Positions 17,882-26,535 of a DNA stretch of 64,000 nt are shown here, piece by piece. Within the stretch, counting starts at the first letter, position 1. Each line of letters opens with the position of its first letter. The position numbers and the translations under genes are program-made. The stretch is from positions 1 to 64,000 of the forward strand of contig JBBINV010000006.1 in assembly GCA_037443705.1 (NCBI GenBank), read 5' to 3'. The notes under the pieces are model-generated. The model made no database searches and was not told the origin of the DNA. It saw only the letters and a list, made by a program, of their open reading frames with translations. The stretch is from 2-02-FULL-66-14 sp037443705 (GTDB lineage: Bacteria; Pseudomonadota; Gammaproteobacteria; Burkholderiales; SG8-39).

Positions 17882-18649
17882 TTACCCCGCCGAGAAGCCG
17901 CCGTCGACGAAAATCGTCTGTCCCGTAATGTAGTCCGAGGCCGGGCTCGCGAGGAAGACCGCGGCGCCGGCGAGATCGGAGAGCTCGCCGTTTCTCCCGA
18001 TCATGGTGCGCCCGGCCATCGCCTTCCAGCGCACCGGATCGTTCGCCACCGGAGCCGTGAGCGGCGTGGCGAAGAAGCCGGGCGCGATCGCGTTGACGTT
18101 GACGCCGTGGCGCGACCAGGCCTCGGCCTGCGCGCGCGTGAGCTGCATCAGGCCTGCCTTGGAGGCGCCGTAGGGGCCGGAATTGCCGAATGCGCGCACC
18201 GACTGCAGCGAGGCGATGTTGACGATGCGGCCCCAGCGGCGCGCGATCATCGCCGGCGCGAGCTTCTGCGCGAGAAAGAACGGCGCTTCCAGGTTCAGGC
18301 GCAGCGTCGCGTCCCAGTCGGCCTCCGTGATCTCGAGCATCGGCTTGCGGATGTTGATTCCGGCGGCCGAGACCAGGATGTCGGGCGCGCCGAAAAAGGT
18401 CGGCGCCGCTGCGGCGCATTCGGCGAGCGCGGCGCGGTCGGCAAGATCGCAGGGCAACGCCGCGGCCGGGCGGCCGTCATCGAGGATCTGCTTTCTCGTC
18501 CTCTCCAGTTCCTCGGCACGGCGTGAAACAAGCACGACCTGCGCTCCTGCGTCGGCCAGCGCGAGCGCGATCGCGCGGCCGATGCCGGAGCTTGCGCCGG
18601 TGACGAGCGCCACGCGGCCGTCGAGCCGGAAGCGGTCGAGTACGCTCAC
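17882..18649 (-). CDS. SDR-family oxidoreductase in the TRAP/HpsN-like operon
   Basis: A 255-residue short-chain dehydrogenase with the NAD(P) motif TGASSGIG (18-25). The catalytic Ser147, Tyr160 and Lys164 lie in NIASLQSV and PYGASKAG, and the C-terminus has FVDGGFSAG. GTG at 18649 is the start because it overlaps the upstream stop (GTGA), and it gives the normal N-terminus FRLDGRVALVTG. It probably oxidises or reduces a hydroxyl group of the compound imported by the TRAP system, acting next to the HisD-like dehydrogenase. The substrate is not known. Confidence 0.88.
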   Translation of the reverse strand: MSVLDRFRLDGRVALVTGASSGIGRAIALALADAGAQVVLVSRRAEELERTRKQILDDGRPAAALPCDLADRAALAECAAAAPTFFGAPDILVSAAGINIRKPMLEITEADWDATLRLNLEAPFFLAQKLAPAMIARRWGRIVNIASLQSVRAFGNSGPYGASKAGLMQLTRAQAEAWSRHGVNVNAIAPGFFATPLTAPVANDPVRWKAMAGRTMIGRNGELSDLAGAAVFLASPASDYITGQTIFVDGGFSAG

Positions 18650-19956
18650 TGCGCCAACGGTGCGCCTTTGTCGAACGCGTCTCCGGGAAAGTATTTCGCC
18701 AGCCGCTCGTCCGCCGTGCGCGCGTGCGCCTCCATGCCTTCGAGGCGCGAGATGCGCGCCGTGGCCTGCGCAATCTCGCGGTTCGCGGCGCGCGTCATGC
18801 GCTGCCAGGTGACGGTCTTGATGAACTTGTGCACCGACAAGCCTCCGGAGTAGCGCGCCGCGCCCTTGGTCGGCAGGATGTGGTTGGGGCCCGAGGCCTT
18901 GTCGCCGTAGGCGACGGTCGTCTCCTCGCCGAGAAAGAGCGAGCCGTAGCAGGTGAGGTTCGCGAGCCACCAATCGAGGTCGCGCGCGTGCACCTCGAGG
19001 TGCTCCGCGGCGTAGCGGTCGGACGCACGGGCTGCTTCTTGCCTGTCGCCGCAAAAGAGAATTTCGCCGTAGTCGCGCCATGCCGTACCCGCCGCATCCC
19101 GCGCGGCCGGGGGGAGCTTCTCGATGAGACGGGGAACCTCGTCCATCACCTTCAGGCCCAGATCCTTCGAAAGCGTGATCAGCCAGGCCGGCGTTTCGTG
19201 GCCGTGCTCGGCCTGGCCCACGAGATCGACCGCCACGAGATGCGGATCCGCGGTGTCGTCGGCGATCACCGCGATCTCGGTGGGGCCGGCAAGCACGTCG
19301 ATGCCCACGCGCCCGAAGAGCGCGCGCTTGGCTTCCGCCACGTACTTGTTGCCGGGCCCGACGACGATGTCGGCCGGGGCGCCCGTGAAGAGGCCGTAGG
19401 CGAGTGCAGCGATCGCCTGCACGCCCCCGAGCGTGAGGATCACGTCCGCGCCCGCGACCTTCATGGCGTAGAGCACGTGAGGGTGGATGCCTTCGCCCCG
19501 ATACGGGGTGGAGCAGGCGATGACCGTGGGCACGCCCGCCGCCTTCGCCGTGGCGATGCTCATGTAGGCGGAGGCGATATGCGCGTAGCGTCCCGTCGGC
19601 ACGTAGCAGCCGGCGACGTTCACCGGGATGAGCCGCTGGCCTGCGACGAGACCCGGCCGAAGCTCCACCGAGAACTCGCGCATCGACTCGAGCTGCGCGC
19701 GCGCGAAACGGCGCACCTGGTCGGTGCCGAATTCGATGTCGCGCCGCACTCCGGCGGGCACGTCGCGCGTGCGCCGCTCGATTTCCTCGGGCGTCACCAC
19801 GATCTGCCCAGCCCAGCCGTCGAGCTTCGCGGCGTACTCGTGCACCGCGGCCTCGCCGCGCGCCGCGATCCCGGCGAGCATCTCGTCCACGACCTTCCTC
19901 GCCGAGGCGGTCTCGGTCTCGGGCGTCTTCGGCGCCTTCTTCAGGTATTCGATCAT
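18646..19956 (-). CDS. Histidinol dehydrogenase homologue, sulfopropanediol dehydrogenase (HpsN) type
   Basis: A 436-residue HisD-fold NAD-dependent alcohol dehydrogenase. The Zn ligands of HisD are present: Gln and His in GQAEHGHETP, Asp in AYGDKASGPNHILPT, and His in GLSVHKFIKTVTWQRM. Features such as DLDWWLANLTCYGSLFLGEE and LEGMEAHARTADERLAKYFP belong, as I recall the family, to the HpsN-like branch rather than to biosynthetic HisD. HpsN oxidises 2,3-dihydroxypropane-1-sulfonate to sulfolactate. Its place between TRAP permease and SDR genes, with no other his gene beside it, supports catabolism. The ATG at 19956 overlaps the dctM stop (ATGA). The exact substrate is inferred. Confidence 0.82.
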   Translation of the reverse strand: MIEYLKKAPKTPETETASARKVVDEMLAGIAARGEAAVHEYAAKLDGWAGQIVVTPEEIERRTRDVPAGVRRDIEFGTDQVRRFARAQLESMREFSVELRPGLVAGQRLIPVNVAGCYVPTGRYAHIASAYMSIATAKAAGVPTVIACSTPYRGEGIHPHVLYAMKVAGADVILTLGGVQAIAALAYGLFTGAPADIVVGPGNKYVAEAKRALFGRVGIDVLAGPTEIAVIADDTADPHLVAVDLVGQAEHGHETPAWLITLSKDLGLKVMDEVPRLIEKLPPAARDAAGTAWRDYGEILFCGDRQEAARASDRYAAEHLEVHARDLDWWLANLTCYGSLFLGEETTVAYGDKASGPNHILPTKGAARYSGGLSVHKFIKTVTWQRMTRAANREIAQATARISRLEGMEAHARTADERLAKYFPGDAFDKGAPLAQ

Positions 19957-21272
19957 TTCGAGTAGAGGACCCCGGGGAGCCAGAGCGCGAGCTGCGGGAA
20001 GATCATGACCAGCACGAGCCCGATCGCCTGCAGGCCCATGAACTGGAGCATCCCTTTGTAGATGTCCGAGAGCTCCCACTGCGGCGCGACGCCCTTCAGA
20101 AAGTAGGCCGAGAGCGCCACCGGGGGCGAGAGCCACGCGGTCTGCAGGTTCACCGCGACGAGAATCCCGAACCAGGTGACGTTGAAGCCGAGCTCCTTCA
20201 CCATCGGCAGCATGATCGGGAGAAATATCAGCACGATCGGCACCCACTCGAGCGGCCAGGCGAGAAGGAAAATGACCGCCATGAGGAGCACGAGCACCAC
20301 CATGGGCGGCATGTCCAGGCCGAGCAGCGCCTGGGTCATCATCATCGGGGTGCCCAGGCGGGAGAACACCGCGCCGAAGAAGTTGGAGGCCGCGACGAGA
20401 AACAGGATCAGGCACGAGACCTCGAGCGTCTTCAGCACCGAATCGTAGAGCAGCTTCCAGGTGAGCCGGCGGTAGACGATGACGAGGAGCAGCGATCCGG
20501 CCGCGCCGATCGCGGCGCCCTCGGTCGGCGTCGCGAAGCCGAACAGGATCGAGCCCAGAGACGCGAGCACCAGCACCGCGGGCGGCACCAGCCCCTGCAC
20601 GAACTCCTTCAGGATCTCGAGCGCCGAGTCCGCATGCTCGGCCTCCGGGAGCGCCGGGCCGAGCGCGGGATTGAGCCAGCAGCGCACCATCGCGAAAACG
20701 GTATAGATCGCGGCGAGCGCGAGGCCCGGCAGGATCGCCGCGGCGAAGAGATCCGTCACCGGAACGCCGATCACCGGGCCCATGACCACCAGCATCACGC
20801 TCGGCGGGATCAGGATCCCGAGCGTGCCGCCCGCGGTGATGATCCCCGCCGAGAGCTGCACGTCGTATTTCGAGCGGTCCATCGCGCGCGCCGCCATGAT
20901 CCCGAGGAGCGTCACCGACGCGCCCACGATCCCGGTCGCGGCGGCGAAGATCGTGGCGCAGAACATCACCGCGATGTACAGCGACCCGTGCACGCGCGCA
21001 AGCGCCAGTTGCACCGAGCGGAACAGCCGCTCGAGCAAGCCCGCCTGCTCGAGGAGCAGCCCCATGAAGACGAAGAGCGGGACGGAGGCGAGCGTCTGCT
21101 CGCGCATCACCTGGAAGAACTGGAACACCATCAGGTGGAAGACCGTATCGCCGAAGCCCGCGTAACCGAAGAGGATCCCGAGGATGATCAGCGTGAACGC
21201 GATCGGAAAGCCGACGAAGATGCCCGTCAGCAGGGCGACGATCATCCCGATGCCGATCGTCTCAGGGCTCAT
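19953..21272 (-). CDS. TRAP transporter large permease (DctM)
   Basis: A 439-residue inner-membrane protein with the DctM signature and many hydrophobic segments, for example GIMAARAMDRSKYD, TAGGTLGILIPPSV and FATPTEGAAIGAAGSLLL. It is the transport subunit that moves the substrate using a sodium gradient. It overlaps the DctQ gene by 11 bases and the HisD-like gene by 4, so the three are translationally coupled. The substrate is probably the organic acid or sulfonate handled by the two dehydrogenases downstream. Confidence 0.92.
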   Translation of the reverse strand: MSPETIGIGMIVALLTGIFVGFPIAFTLIILGILFGYAGFGDTVFHLMVFQFFQVMREQTLASVPLFVFMGLLLEQAGLLERLFRSVQLALARVHGSLYIAVMFCATIFAAATGIVGASVTLLGIMAARAMDRSKYDVQLSAGIITAGGTLGILIPPSVMLVVMGPVIGVPVTDLFAAAILPGLALAAIYTVFAMVRCWLNPALGPALPEAEHADSALEILKEFVQGLVPPAVLVLASLGSILFGFATPTEGAAIGAAGSLLLVIVYRRLTWKLLYDSVLKTLEVSCLILFLVAASNFFGAVFSRLGTPMMMTQALLGLDMPPMVVLVLLMAVIFLLAWPLEWVPIVLIFLPIMLPMVKELGFNVTWFGILVAVNLQTAWLSPPVALSAYFLKGVAPQWELSDIYKGMLQFMGLQAIGLVLVMIFPQLALWLPGVLYSK

Positions 21273-21816
21273 GGCTCACCAGCTCCTCGAGCGTCCTGTG
21301 CACCACCAGCCAGCGCCCGGTGCGCAGCGCGTAGACGCATTTCAGGAGCTCCGAGACCCCCTGCGCGAGCAGCAGCGCCGCGGCGACCGGGATCACGGCC
21401 TTCAGGGGATAGATCACGGGCATCCACGAGCTCCCCGCCGTGCGCTCGTTGCGCAGCCACGAGTTCCAGGCGAACTCCGCCCCGAGCCACATGAAGATGG
21501 CGATGCCGGGGAAGAACAGCAACAGGTAGCAGAGCGCGTCCACCGTCGCCTGCGTCTTCACCGACCAGCGCTGGTAGAGAAAATCGGTGCGGATGTGCGC
21601 GCCGCGGTACAGCGTGTAGGCGGCGCCCAGCATGAAGAGCGCGCCGTAGAGCATGTAGCTCGTGTCGTAGGCCCATTGCGTGGGGGTCGCGACGTGGCGG
21701 ATCACCACCTCGTAGGTCATCACGCCGACGAGCGGCAGGATCAGCCAGGCGACGACGCGACCCGACCACGCGCTGACCGCGTCGATCGCGCGGATGGTGC
21801 GTTCGAGTTTCCTCAT
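21262..21816 (-). CDS. TRAP transporter small permease (DctQ)
   Basis: A 184-residue inner-membrane protein with four hydrophobic segments (VVAWLILPLVGVMTYEVVIR, YMLYGALFMLGAAYTLY, LCYLLLFFPGIAIFMW and a C-terminal one near VIPVAAALLLAQG). HIRTDFLY is typical of DctQ. It pairs with DctM, whose start lies 11 bases inside this gene. A strong terminator stands between it and the binding-protein gene, so its expression probably depends on read-through. It is a long DctQ, as found with TakP-type binding proteins. Confidence 0.9.
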   Translation of the reverse strand: MRKLERTIRAIDAVSAWSGRVVAWLILPLVGVMTYEVVIRHVATPTQWAYDTSYMLYGALFMLGAAYTLYRGAHIRTDFLYQRWSVKTQATVDALCYLLLFFPGIAIFMWLGAEFAWNSWLRNERTAGSSWMPVIYPLKAVIPVAAALLLAQGVSELLKCVYALRTGRWLVVHRTLEELVSHEP

Positions 21817-21827
21817 CGCTTTCGCCT

Positions 21828-21854
21828 AAAAAAAGAGGCGGCCGGGGCCGCCTC
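21828..21854 (-). terminator. Intra-operon terminator between dctP and dctQ
   Basis: On the minus strand an 8-bp perfect stem GAGGCGGC/GCCGCCTC is followed by seven T. It lies 20 bases after the dctP stop and 12 before the dctQ start. It should reduce permease mRNA relative to the binding protein, a common arrangement. Confidence 0.82.
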
Positions 21855-21874
21855 GTTCGTGCGGATGGACAGGG

Positions 21875-22990
21875 CTACTTCGCGCCCTTGAGGTACGCGT
21901 CGGAGACCGAGGTATTCAGCTTCTGGATGCTGTGCCAGTACGGCACCACGTCCCTGGCGAAGGCGGCCTGCGAGTCGAGCACCTTCTTGAAGAACGCGTT
22001 CTTGGCCGCGTTCTCCTCCATCACCTTCTTCGCCGCGGCCATGAACGCGGGGAAATAGTCCGGCGGCGTCTCGTGCACCTGCACGCCGTGCTTGGCCTTC
22101 AGCTCGATCAGCGCGAGCGCGTTGGCGCGGATGCGGTAGGCCACCGACTCGGCGAGCGAGGCGATCGTGGCGCCCTCGAAGATCGCCTGCACGTCCCTGG
22201 GCAGCTTGTTCCAGAACGCCTTGTTGATGTAGATGTCGGCATTGACCGTGTTCTGGTGCAGGCCCTGCAGGTAGTAGTGCTTGAAGGCGCGGTGAAAACC
22301 GTAGGCGAGGTCGGTCACCGGGCAGCACCACTCGGCGGCATCGAGCACGCCGCGCTCGGCCGAGGGGATGATCTCCGCGCCGGGAAGGGCGATCGCGGTC
22401 ACGCCCATCTCCTTGTAGATCGCGCCCGGGATCCCGGGCGGCGTGCGGAAGCGCTTCTTGCGCAAATCGGCGAGCGAATTGATCGGCTCCTTGAACCAGC
22501 CGAGCGCCTCCGGCCCCACGGGCTGCACCATGAAACCCACGACGTTCATCTTCATGTGCTGGTCCCAGAGCTCGCGATAGAGCTCCTTGCCGCCGCCTTC
22601 GAGGAACCAGGAAACCCATGCCTGCTGGTCCATGCCAAGGCCCGAGCCGCCCGAGGGCGAGCCGAAAAGCATCGCCGCCGGGTGCTTGCCCGACCAGTAG
22701 TGCGTCCAGGCGAACCCGGACTCGACCAGCCCCTTGTCCACCGCGTCGAGAATCTCGAAGGCGCCGACCACCGCGCCGTCGGGCAGCACTTCGACCTTGA
22801 GCCGTCCGCCGGTCATCGCGTCGACGCGCTGCGAGAACTTCTGCAGCATCTTGAATTCGTCGGCCGCGGCCGGCACCGCGGTCTGGAGCCGCATCCTGAA
22901 GCTCTGCTGCGCCTGGGCCGCGCCCGGCACGAGCGCGGCGGCGAGCGTCAGCGCCGCGATTTTCCCCACCCACGAACGAAGCTTGTCCAT
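21875..22990 (-). CDS. TRAP transporter substrate-binding protein (DctP, TakP-like)
   Basis: A 371-residue periplasmic protein. The signal peptide starts MDKLRSWVGKIAALTLAAAL and ends AQA. The mature part has EFKMLQKFSQRVDAMTGGRL, the family Arg region in LRKKRFRTPPG, and AEIIPSAERGVLDAAEW. This layout resembles TakP-type proteins that bind 2-oxo acids, but substrate cannot be read from sequence. The ATG at 22990 was chosen over an upstream ATG because GGAGGA sits 5 bases before it and the signal peptide begins there. Its promoter region contains a LacI-type operator (23021-23034), so the divergent regulator probably controls it. Confidence 0.9.
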   Translation of the reverse strand: MDKLRSWVGKIAALTLAAALVPGAAQAQQSFRMRLQTAVPAAADEFKMLQKFSQRVDAMTGGRLKVEVLPDGAVVGAFEILDAVDKGLVESGFAWTHYWSGKHPAAMLFGSPSGGSGLGMDQQAWVSWFLEGGGKELYRELWDQHMKMNVVGFMVQPVGPEALGWFKEPINSLADLRKKRFRTPPGIPGAIYKEMGVTAIALPGAEIIPSAERGVLDAAEWCCPVTDLAYGFHRAFKHYYLQGLHQNTVNADIYINKAFWNKLPRDVQAIFEGATIASLAESVAYRIRANALALIELKAKHGVQVHETPPDYFPAFMAAAKKVMEENAAKNAFFKKVLDSQAAFARDVVPYWHSIQKLNTSVSDAYLKGAK

Positions 22991-23020
22991 GCAGTCCTCC
23001 CCTCGGTTGGCTGCGCCAGA

Positions 23021-23034
23021 TGAAAACGCTTGCA
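23021..23034. promoter_or_regulatory. LacI-family operator in the dctP/regulator intergenic region
   Basis: TGAAAACGCTTGCA is an imperfect palindrome centred on CG and fits the general LacI/GalR operator form TGnAAnCGnTTnCA. It is 31 bases upstream of the dctP start and about 90 upstream of the lacI-type gene. It may serve both genes. Confidence 0.6.
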
Positions 23035-23121
23035 AAGGCTATTTTGGGGAATTCTCATAGTCAAGCTGCGGTGCAGCATCCGAGAACCACAAGCGGTTTC
23101 ATGATGATAGAGTTCCGCCCC

Positions 23122-24141
23122 ATGAAACTGCGCTCGAGCCCGAAGCTGCGCGACGTGGCGCGCGCCGCGGGCGTTTCGCTCGCTACGGCTTCGCGCGCGC
23201 TCTCGGAGCCCGGGCTCGTAAGGGAGGACACGCGCGAGCACGTGAGGAACGTCGCCACGATGCTCGGCTACGTGCCGCACGGGGCGGCGCGCGCGCTCGC
23301 CACGCGCCGCTCGCGAACCGTGGGCGCCGTGTTCCCGCCGGTGGACAACCCGATTTTCGCTGCGGCTACGCAGGCGCTCGCGCACGAGCTCGCGGGCGCG
23401 GGCTACACGCTGCTCCTCGCGACGCACGAGTACGATCCCGAGGCCGAAGTCGCGGCCACGCGGGCGCTGCTCGAGCGCGGGGTGGACGGCCTGGTGCTGA
23501 TCGGCCTGGACCATTCGCCCGCGCTCTATCAGCTGCTCGGGCAGTCGGGCGTTCCGTACGAGCTCACCTGGTCGCTCGACCCGGCGGGCTATCACCACTG
23601 CGTGGGGGTCGCGCACCGGCTCGCCTCGGTGCGCGTGACGCAGCACCTGCTCGACCTCGGGCATCGCGAGTTCGCCGTGATCGCCGGCGTGACCGCGCAC
23701 AACGACCGCGCGCGCGAGCGGCTCGCGGGCGTGCGCGAAGCGCTCGCGGCGCGAGGCATCGAGCTGCGCGCCGACCGTGTGAGCGAGGCGGAATTCTCGA
23801 TTCCGCAGGGCCGGCGCGCCTTCGTCGGGCTGCTCGAGCGTGCGCCGGGGTTCACCGCGCTCGTGTGCGGCAACGACACGCTCGCGCTCGGGGCGCTTGC
23901 GGAGTGCGTGCGCCGCGGACTTCGCGTGCCGCAGGAACTCTCGGTCGCCGGGTTCGACGACATCGACATGGCGGCCGAGATCACGCCCTCGCTCACGACG
24001 GTGCATGTTCCCGCGTCGGACATCGGGCGGCTCGCCGGCAGCCGCATGCTCGCGCGCCTCGCCGGCCGTCAGGTGCCCACGGTAGAGGAGGTGCGAGCCG
24101 ATCTCGTAGTGCGCGCGAGCACCGGCCGGGCCCCGAATTGA
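23122..24141 (+). CDS. LacI-family transcriptional regulator
   Basis: A 339-residue repressor with an N-terminal helix-turn-helix (KLRDVARAAGVSLATASRAL, from about residue 8) and hinge LGYVPHGAARALATRRSRTVG. A periplasmic-binding-type sensor domain follows, ending in SVAGFDDIDMAAEITPSLTTV. The ATG at 23122 is preferred; in-frame ATGs at 23101 and 23104 would add 6-7 residues before the HTH. It is divergent from dctP and overlaps the GMC oxidoreductase start by 4 bases (TTGA), so it probably controls both units in response to the imported substrate or a derivative. Confidence 0.9.
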   Translation: MKLRSSPKLRDVARAAGVSLATASRALSEPGLVREDTREHVRNVATMLGYVPHGAARALATRRSRTVGAVFPPVDNPIFAAATQALAHELAGAGYTLLLATHEYDPEAEVAATRALLERGVDGLVLIGLDHSPALYQLLGQSGVPYELTWSLDPAGYHHCVGVAHRLASVRVTQHLLDLGHREFAVIAGVTAHNDRARERLAGVREALAARGIELRADRVSEAEFSIPQGRRAFVGLLERAPGFTALVCGNDTLALGALAECVRRGLRVPQELSVAGFDDIDMAAEITPSLTTVHVPASDIGRLAGSRMLARLAGRQVPTVEEVRADLVVRASTGRAPN

Positions 24142-25682
24142 GCGACGCCGACTACGTCATCGTGGGCGCGGGCAGCGCGGGCTGCGTGCTCGCGAACCGT
24201 CTCTCCGCGGACGGTCGCCATCGCGTCGCGCTGCTGGAAGCCGGGCCGCGCGACCGCTCGCTCTGGATCCACCTCCCGATCGGCTACGGCAAGACGATGT
24301 TCCACCCGGTGTACAACTGGGGCTTCTACACCGATCCCGAGCCGGGGACGAATCACCGGCGCATCTACTGGCCGCGCGGCCGGGGGCTCGGCGGCTCTTC
24401 TTCGATCAACGGCCTCATCTGCATCCGCGGCCAGCCGGAGGACTACGACCGCTGGGCAGCGCTGGGCAACCGCGGCTGGGGCTGGAACGACGTGCGTCCG
24501 TACTTCGAGAAAAGCGCCATGAGCGTTTCCGACATCGGCGAGCGGCACGAGCTGATGGAGGCGATCATCCGCGCCGCCAACGAGCTCGGCATTCCGGCGA
24601 ACGCGGACTTCAACGGCGCGCGCCAGGAGGGGGTCGGCTATTACCGGCTTTTCACGAAGAACGGCTGGCGCTCCTCCAGTGCGACCGCGTACCTGCGGCC
24701 GGCGCAGGGACGGCCGAATCTGCGGATCGAGACGGACGCGCACGTCACGAAGATCCTCGTCGAGGGAACGCGCGCGACTGGCGTTCAATACAGAAAGAAC
24801 GGAAAAACCCTCGTCATCACGGCCGCCCGCGAAATCATCCTGTCCGCCGGTGCGATCCAGTCGCCGCAGCTGCTTCAGCTTTCCGGAATCGGTCCCGGGA
24901 AGCTGCTTCAATCCTTCGACATACCCGTCGTCAAGGATCTCCCGGGCGTCGGCGAAAACCTGCAAGACCATCTGCAGCTGCGCGTGATGTACAAGTGCAC
25001 CAGGCCGATCACGACCAACGACGATCTGCGGTTCTTCTGGAGAAGGATGCTGATCGGGGCGAAATGGGTTCTTACGCGAAAAGGCCCCCTGGCCGTCGGC
25101 ATCAACCAGGGCGGGCTCTTCACGCGCGTGCTGCCCGGATCGAAGACGCCCGACGTCCAATTCCACTTCGCCACGCTCTCGGCGGAGCTCGCGGGCGCGA
25201 AGCCGCATCCGTGGCCCGGGTTCACGATGTCGGTGTGCCAGCTCCGGCCCGAGTCGCGCGGCACCGTGCGCATCCGCTCGGCCGATCCCTTCGAGCCGCC
25301 GTCGATGAAGCCGAATTACTTGAGCTGTGAAGTGGACAGGAAATGCGCGGTTGCCGGTGTGCGATTGGCGCGGAACCTGGCAAATACCCAATCCCTGAAA
25401 CCCTACATTGCCGAAGAGTACCGCCCCGGCCCCAACGCGCGATCCGACGATGATCTCCTCAAATTCGCGCGCGACCACGGCGCCACCATCTTCCACCCCT
25501 CGGGCACCTGCAAGATGGGCAACGATCCGATGGCGGTCGTGGACACTGACTTGAAGGTCCATGGAATTGCAGGGCTGCGCGTGGTCGACTGCTCGGTGAT
25601 GCCCACGCTCGTCTCCGGCAACACGCACGCGCCCGTGGTGATGATCGCCGAGAAAGCGTCCGACCGCATACTTTCGGGCTAG
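24138..25682 (+). CDS. GMC-family FAD oxidoreductase (choline dehydrogenase-like)
   Basis: A 514-residue FAD alcohol dehydrogenase. It has the ADP-binding motif VIVGAGSAGCVLANRL near the N-terminus, GMC signature 1 in WPRGRGLGGSSSINGL, and signature 2 in LSAGAIQSPQLLQLSGIG. The active-site His is in IFHPSGTCKMG, and the second His/Asn region is SGNTHAPVVMIAEKA. It uses a TTG start overlapping the regulator stop. Members oxidise primary alcohols to aldehydes. With the LacI-type regulator and the divergent TRAP/HpsN operon it may act on the same alcohol substrate. Its last 224 bases are antisense to the ferredoxin oxidoreductase beta frame. Confidence 0.9.
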   Translation: MSDADYVIVGAGSAGCVLANRLSADGRHRVALLEAGPRDRSLWIHLPIGYGKTMFHPVYNWGFYTDPEPGTNHRRIYWPRGRGLGGSSSINGLICIRGQPEDYDRWAALGNRGWGWNDVRPYFEKSAMSVSDIGERHELMEAIIRAANELGIPANADFNGARQEGVGYYRLFTKNGWRSSSATAYLRPAQGRPNLRIETDAHVTKILVEGTRATGVQYRKNGKTLVITAAREIILSAGAIQSPQLLQLSGIGPGKLLQSFDIPVVKDLPGVGENLQDHLQLRVMYKCTRPITTNDDLRFFWRRMLIGAKWVLTRKGPLAVGINQGGLFTRVLPGSKTPDVQFHFATLSAELAGAKPHPWPGFTMSVCQLRPESRGTVRIRSADPFEPPSMKPNYLSCEVDRKCAVAGVRLARNLANTQSLKPYIAEEYRPGPNARSDDDLLKFARDHGATIFHPSGTCKMGNDPMAVVDTDLKVHGIAGLRVVDCSVMPTLVSGNTHAPVVMIAEKASDRILSG

Positions 25683-26535
25683 CCGCCCTGCGCTCCAGCC
25701 GCGCCCAGCCGGCGTCGACCTCGCGCTGCAACTGCTCGATCGCAGCGTCGTCCAGATGCCGGTAGCGCTGCTGCGCCTGGAGGTATTCGCGCACCGGCCG
25801 GGACTTCGGCGGACCGGTGAGCGTGTAGCGCCAGCCGTCCTCGACTTCGTAGAGCGGATAGACGCCGCTTTCCACCGCCAACCGCGCCACGGCGATCCCC
25901 TGGTCTTCCGGAACGCCCCAGCCGTCGAGGCAGGGCACGAGGAGCGTCAGGACGCGCATGCCGCGGATCGCTTTCGCCTTGCGCACCTTGCGCGCGAGGT
26001 CGTCGAGATAGGCCACGGTGGCGCTCGCCGCGTACGGGATTTCGTGCGCCGCCATGATCTCGATGAGGTTGTTCTTGCGCGTCGCCTTGCCCGCGGGAGT
26101 GGAGCCGGTGCGCGCGTAGTGCGGGGTGGAAGAGGACTTCTGCGCGCCGGTGTTCATGTAGCCCTCGTTGTCGAAGCAGACGTAGAGGATGTTCTCGTTG
26201 CGCTCGGCAGCCGAGGACAGGCACTGCAGGCCGATGTCGTACGTGCCGCCGTCCCCCGCGAGCACGACGACCTGCGTGTCCCTGCGCCCGCGCACGTCGA
26301 GCGCCCGGCGCAGGCCCGGGGCGGAGGCGGCGCTCGTTTCGAGCGCGCACTGGTACACGGGGATGCGAAAGCCGCTGCAGGGCTGCGGCCCGGCGATGAT
26401 CGCCATGCAGGAGGGCGGGATGACCGCAACGGTATCGGGGCCGAGGGCGCCGAGCACGTGGCGCGCCGAGAGCGCGTCGATGCAGCCGGGGCAGGCGACG
26501 TGCCCGGAGCAGAGGAGATCGGTCAATCCACCCAT
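25459..26535 (-). CDS. 2-oxoacid:ferredoxin oxidoreductase, beta (TPP) subunit
   Basis: A 358-codon frame. Residues 1-285 match PorB-type beta subunits: the CxxC of ACPGC near the N-terminus, a further Cys in PPSCMAII, and the TPP/Mg motif GDGGTYDIGLQ with CFDNEGYMNTGAQ. This subunit oxidatively decarboxylates a 2-oxo acid to acyl-CoA. The natural end should be near 25680 (ARLERRAA). The frame has no stop there and runs about 74 residues further, antisense to the GMC gene, until 25459. The ATG at 26535 overlaps the alpha subunit by 13 bases; a TTG at 26526 is an alternative. Confidence 0.82.
   Translation of the reverse strand: MGGLTDLLCSGHVACPGCIDALSARHVLGALGPDTVAVIPPSCMAIIAGPQPCSGFRIPVYQCALETSAASAPGLRRALDVRGRRDTQVVVLAGDGGTYDIGLQCLSSAAERNENILYVCFDNEGYMNTGAQKSSSTPHYARTGSTPAGKATRKNNLIEIMAAHEIPYAASATVAYLDDLARKVRKAKAIRGMRVLTLLVPCLDGWGVPEDQGIAVARLAVESGVYPLYEVEDGWRYTLTGPPKSRPVREYLQAQQRYRHLDDAAIEQLQREVDAGWARLERRAASPKVCGRTLSRRSSPRARACCRRRAWASPSSRPRAALQFHGPSSQCPRPPSDRCPSCRCPRGGRWWRRGRARI

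Noticed and set aside
18646..19956. Biosynthetic histidinol dehydrogenase (hisD)
   Set aside because: It sits in a TRAP/SDR operon with no histidine genes and carries the long HpsN-type C-terminal motifs.
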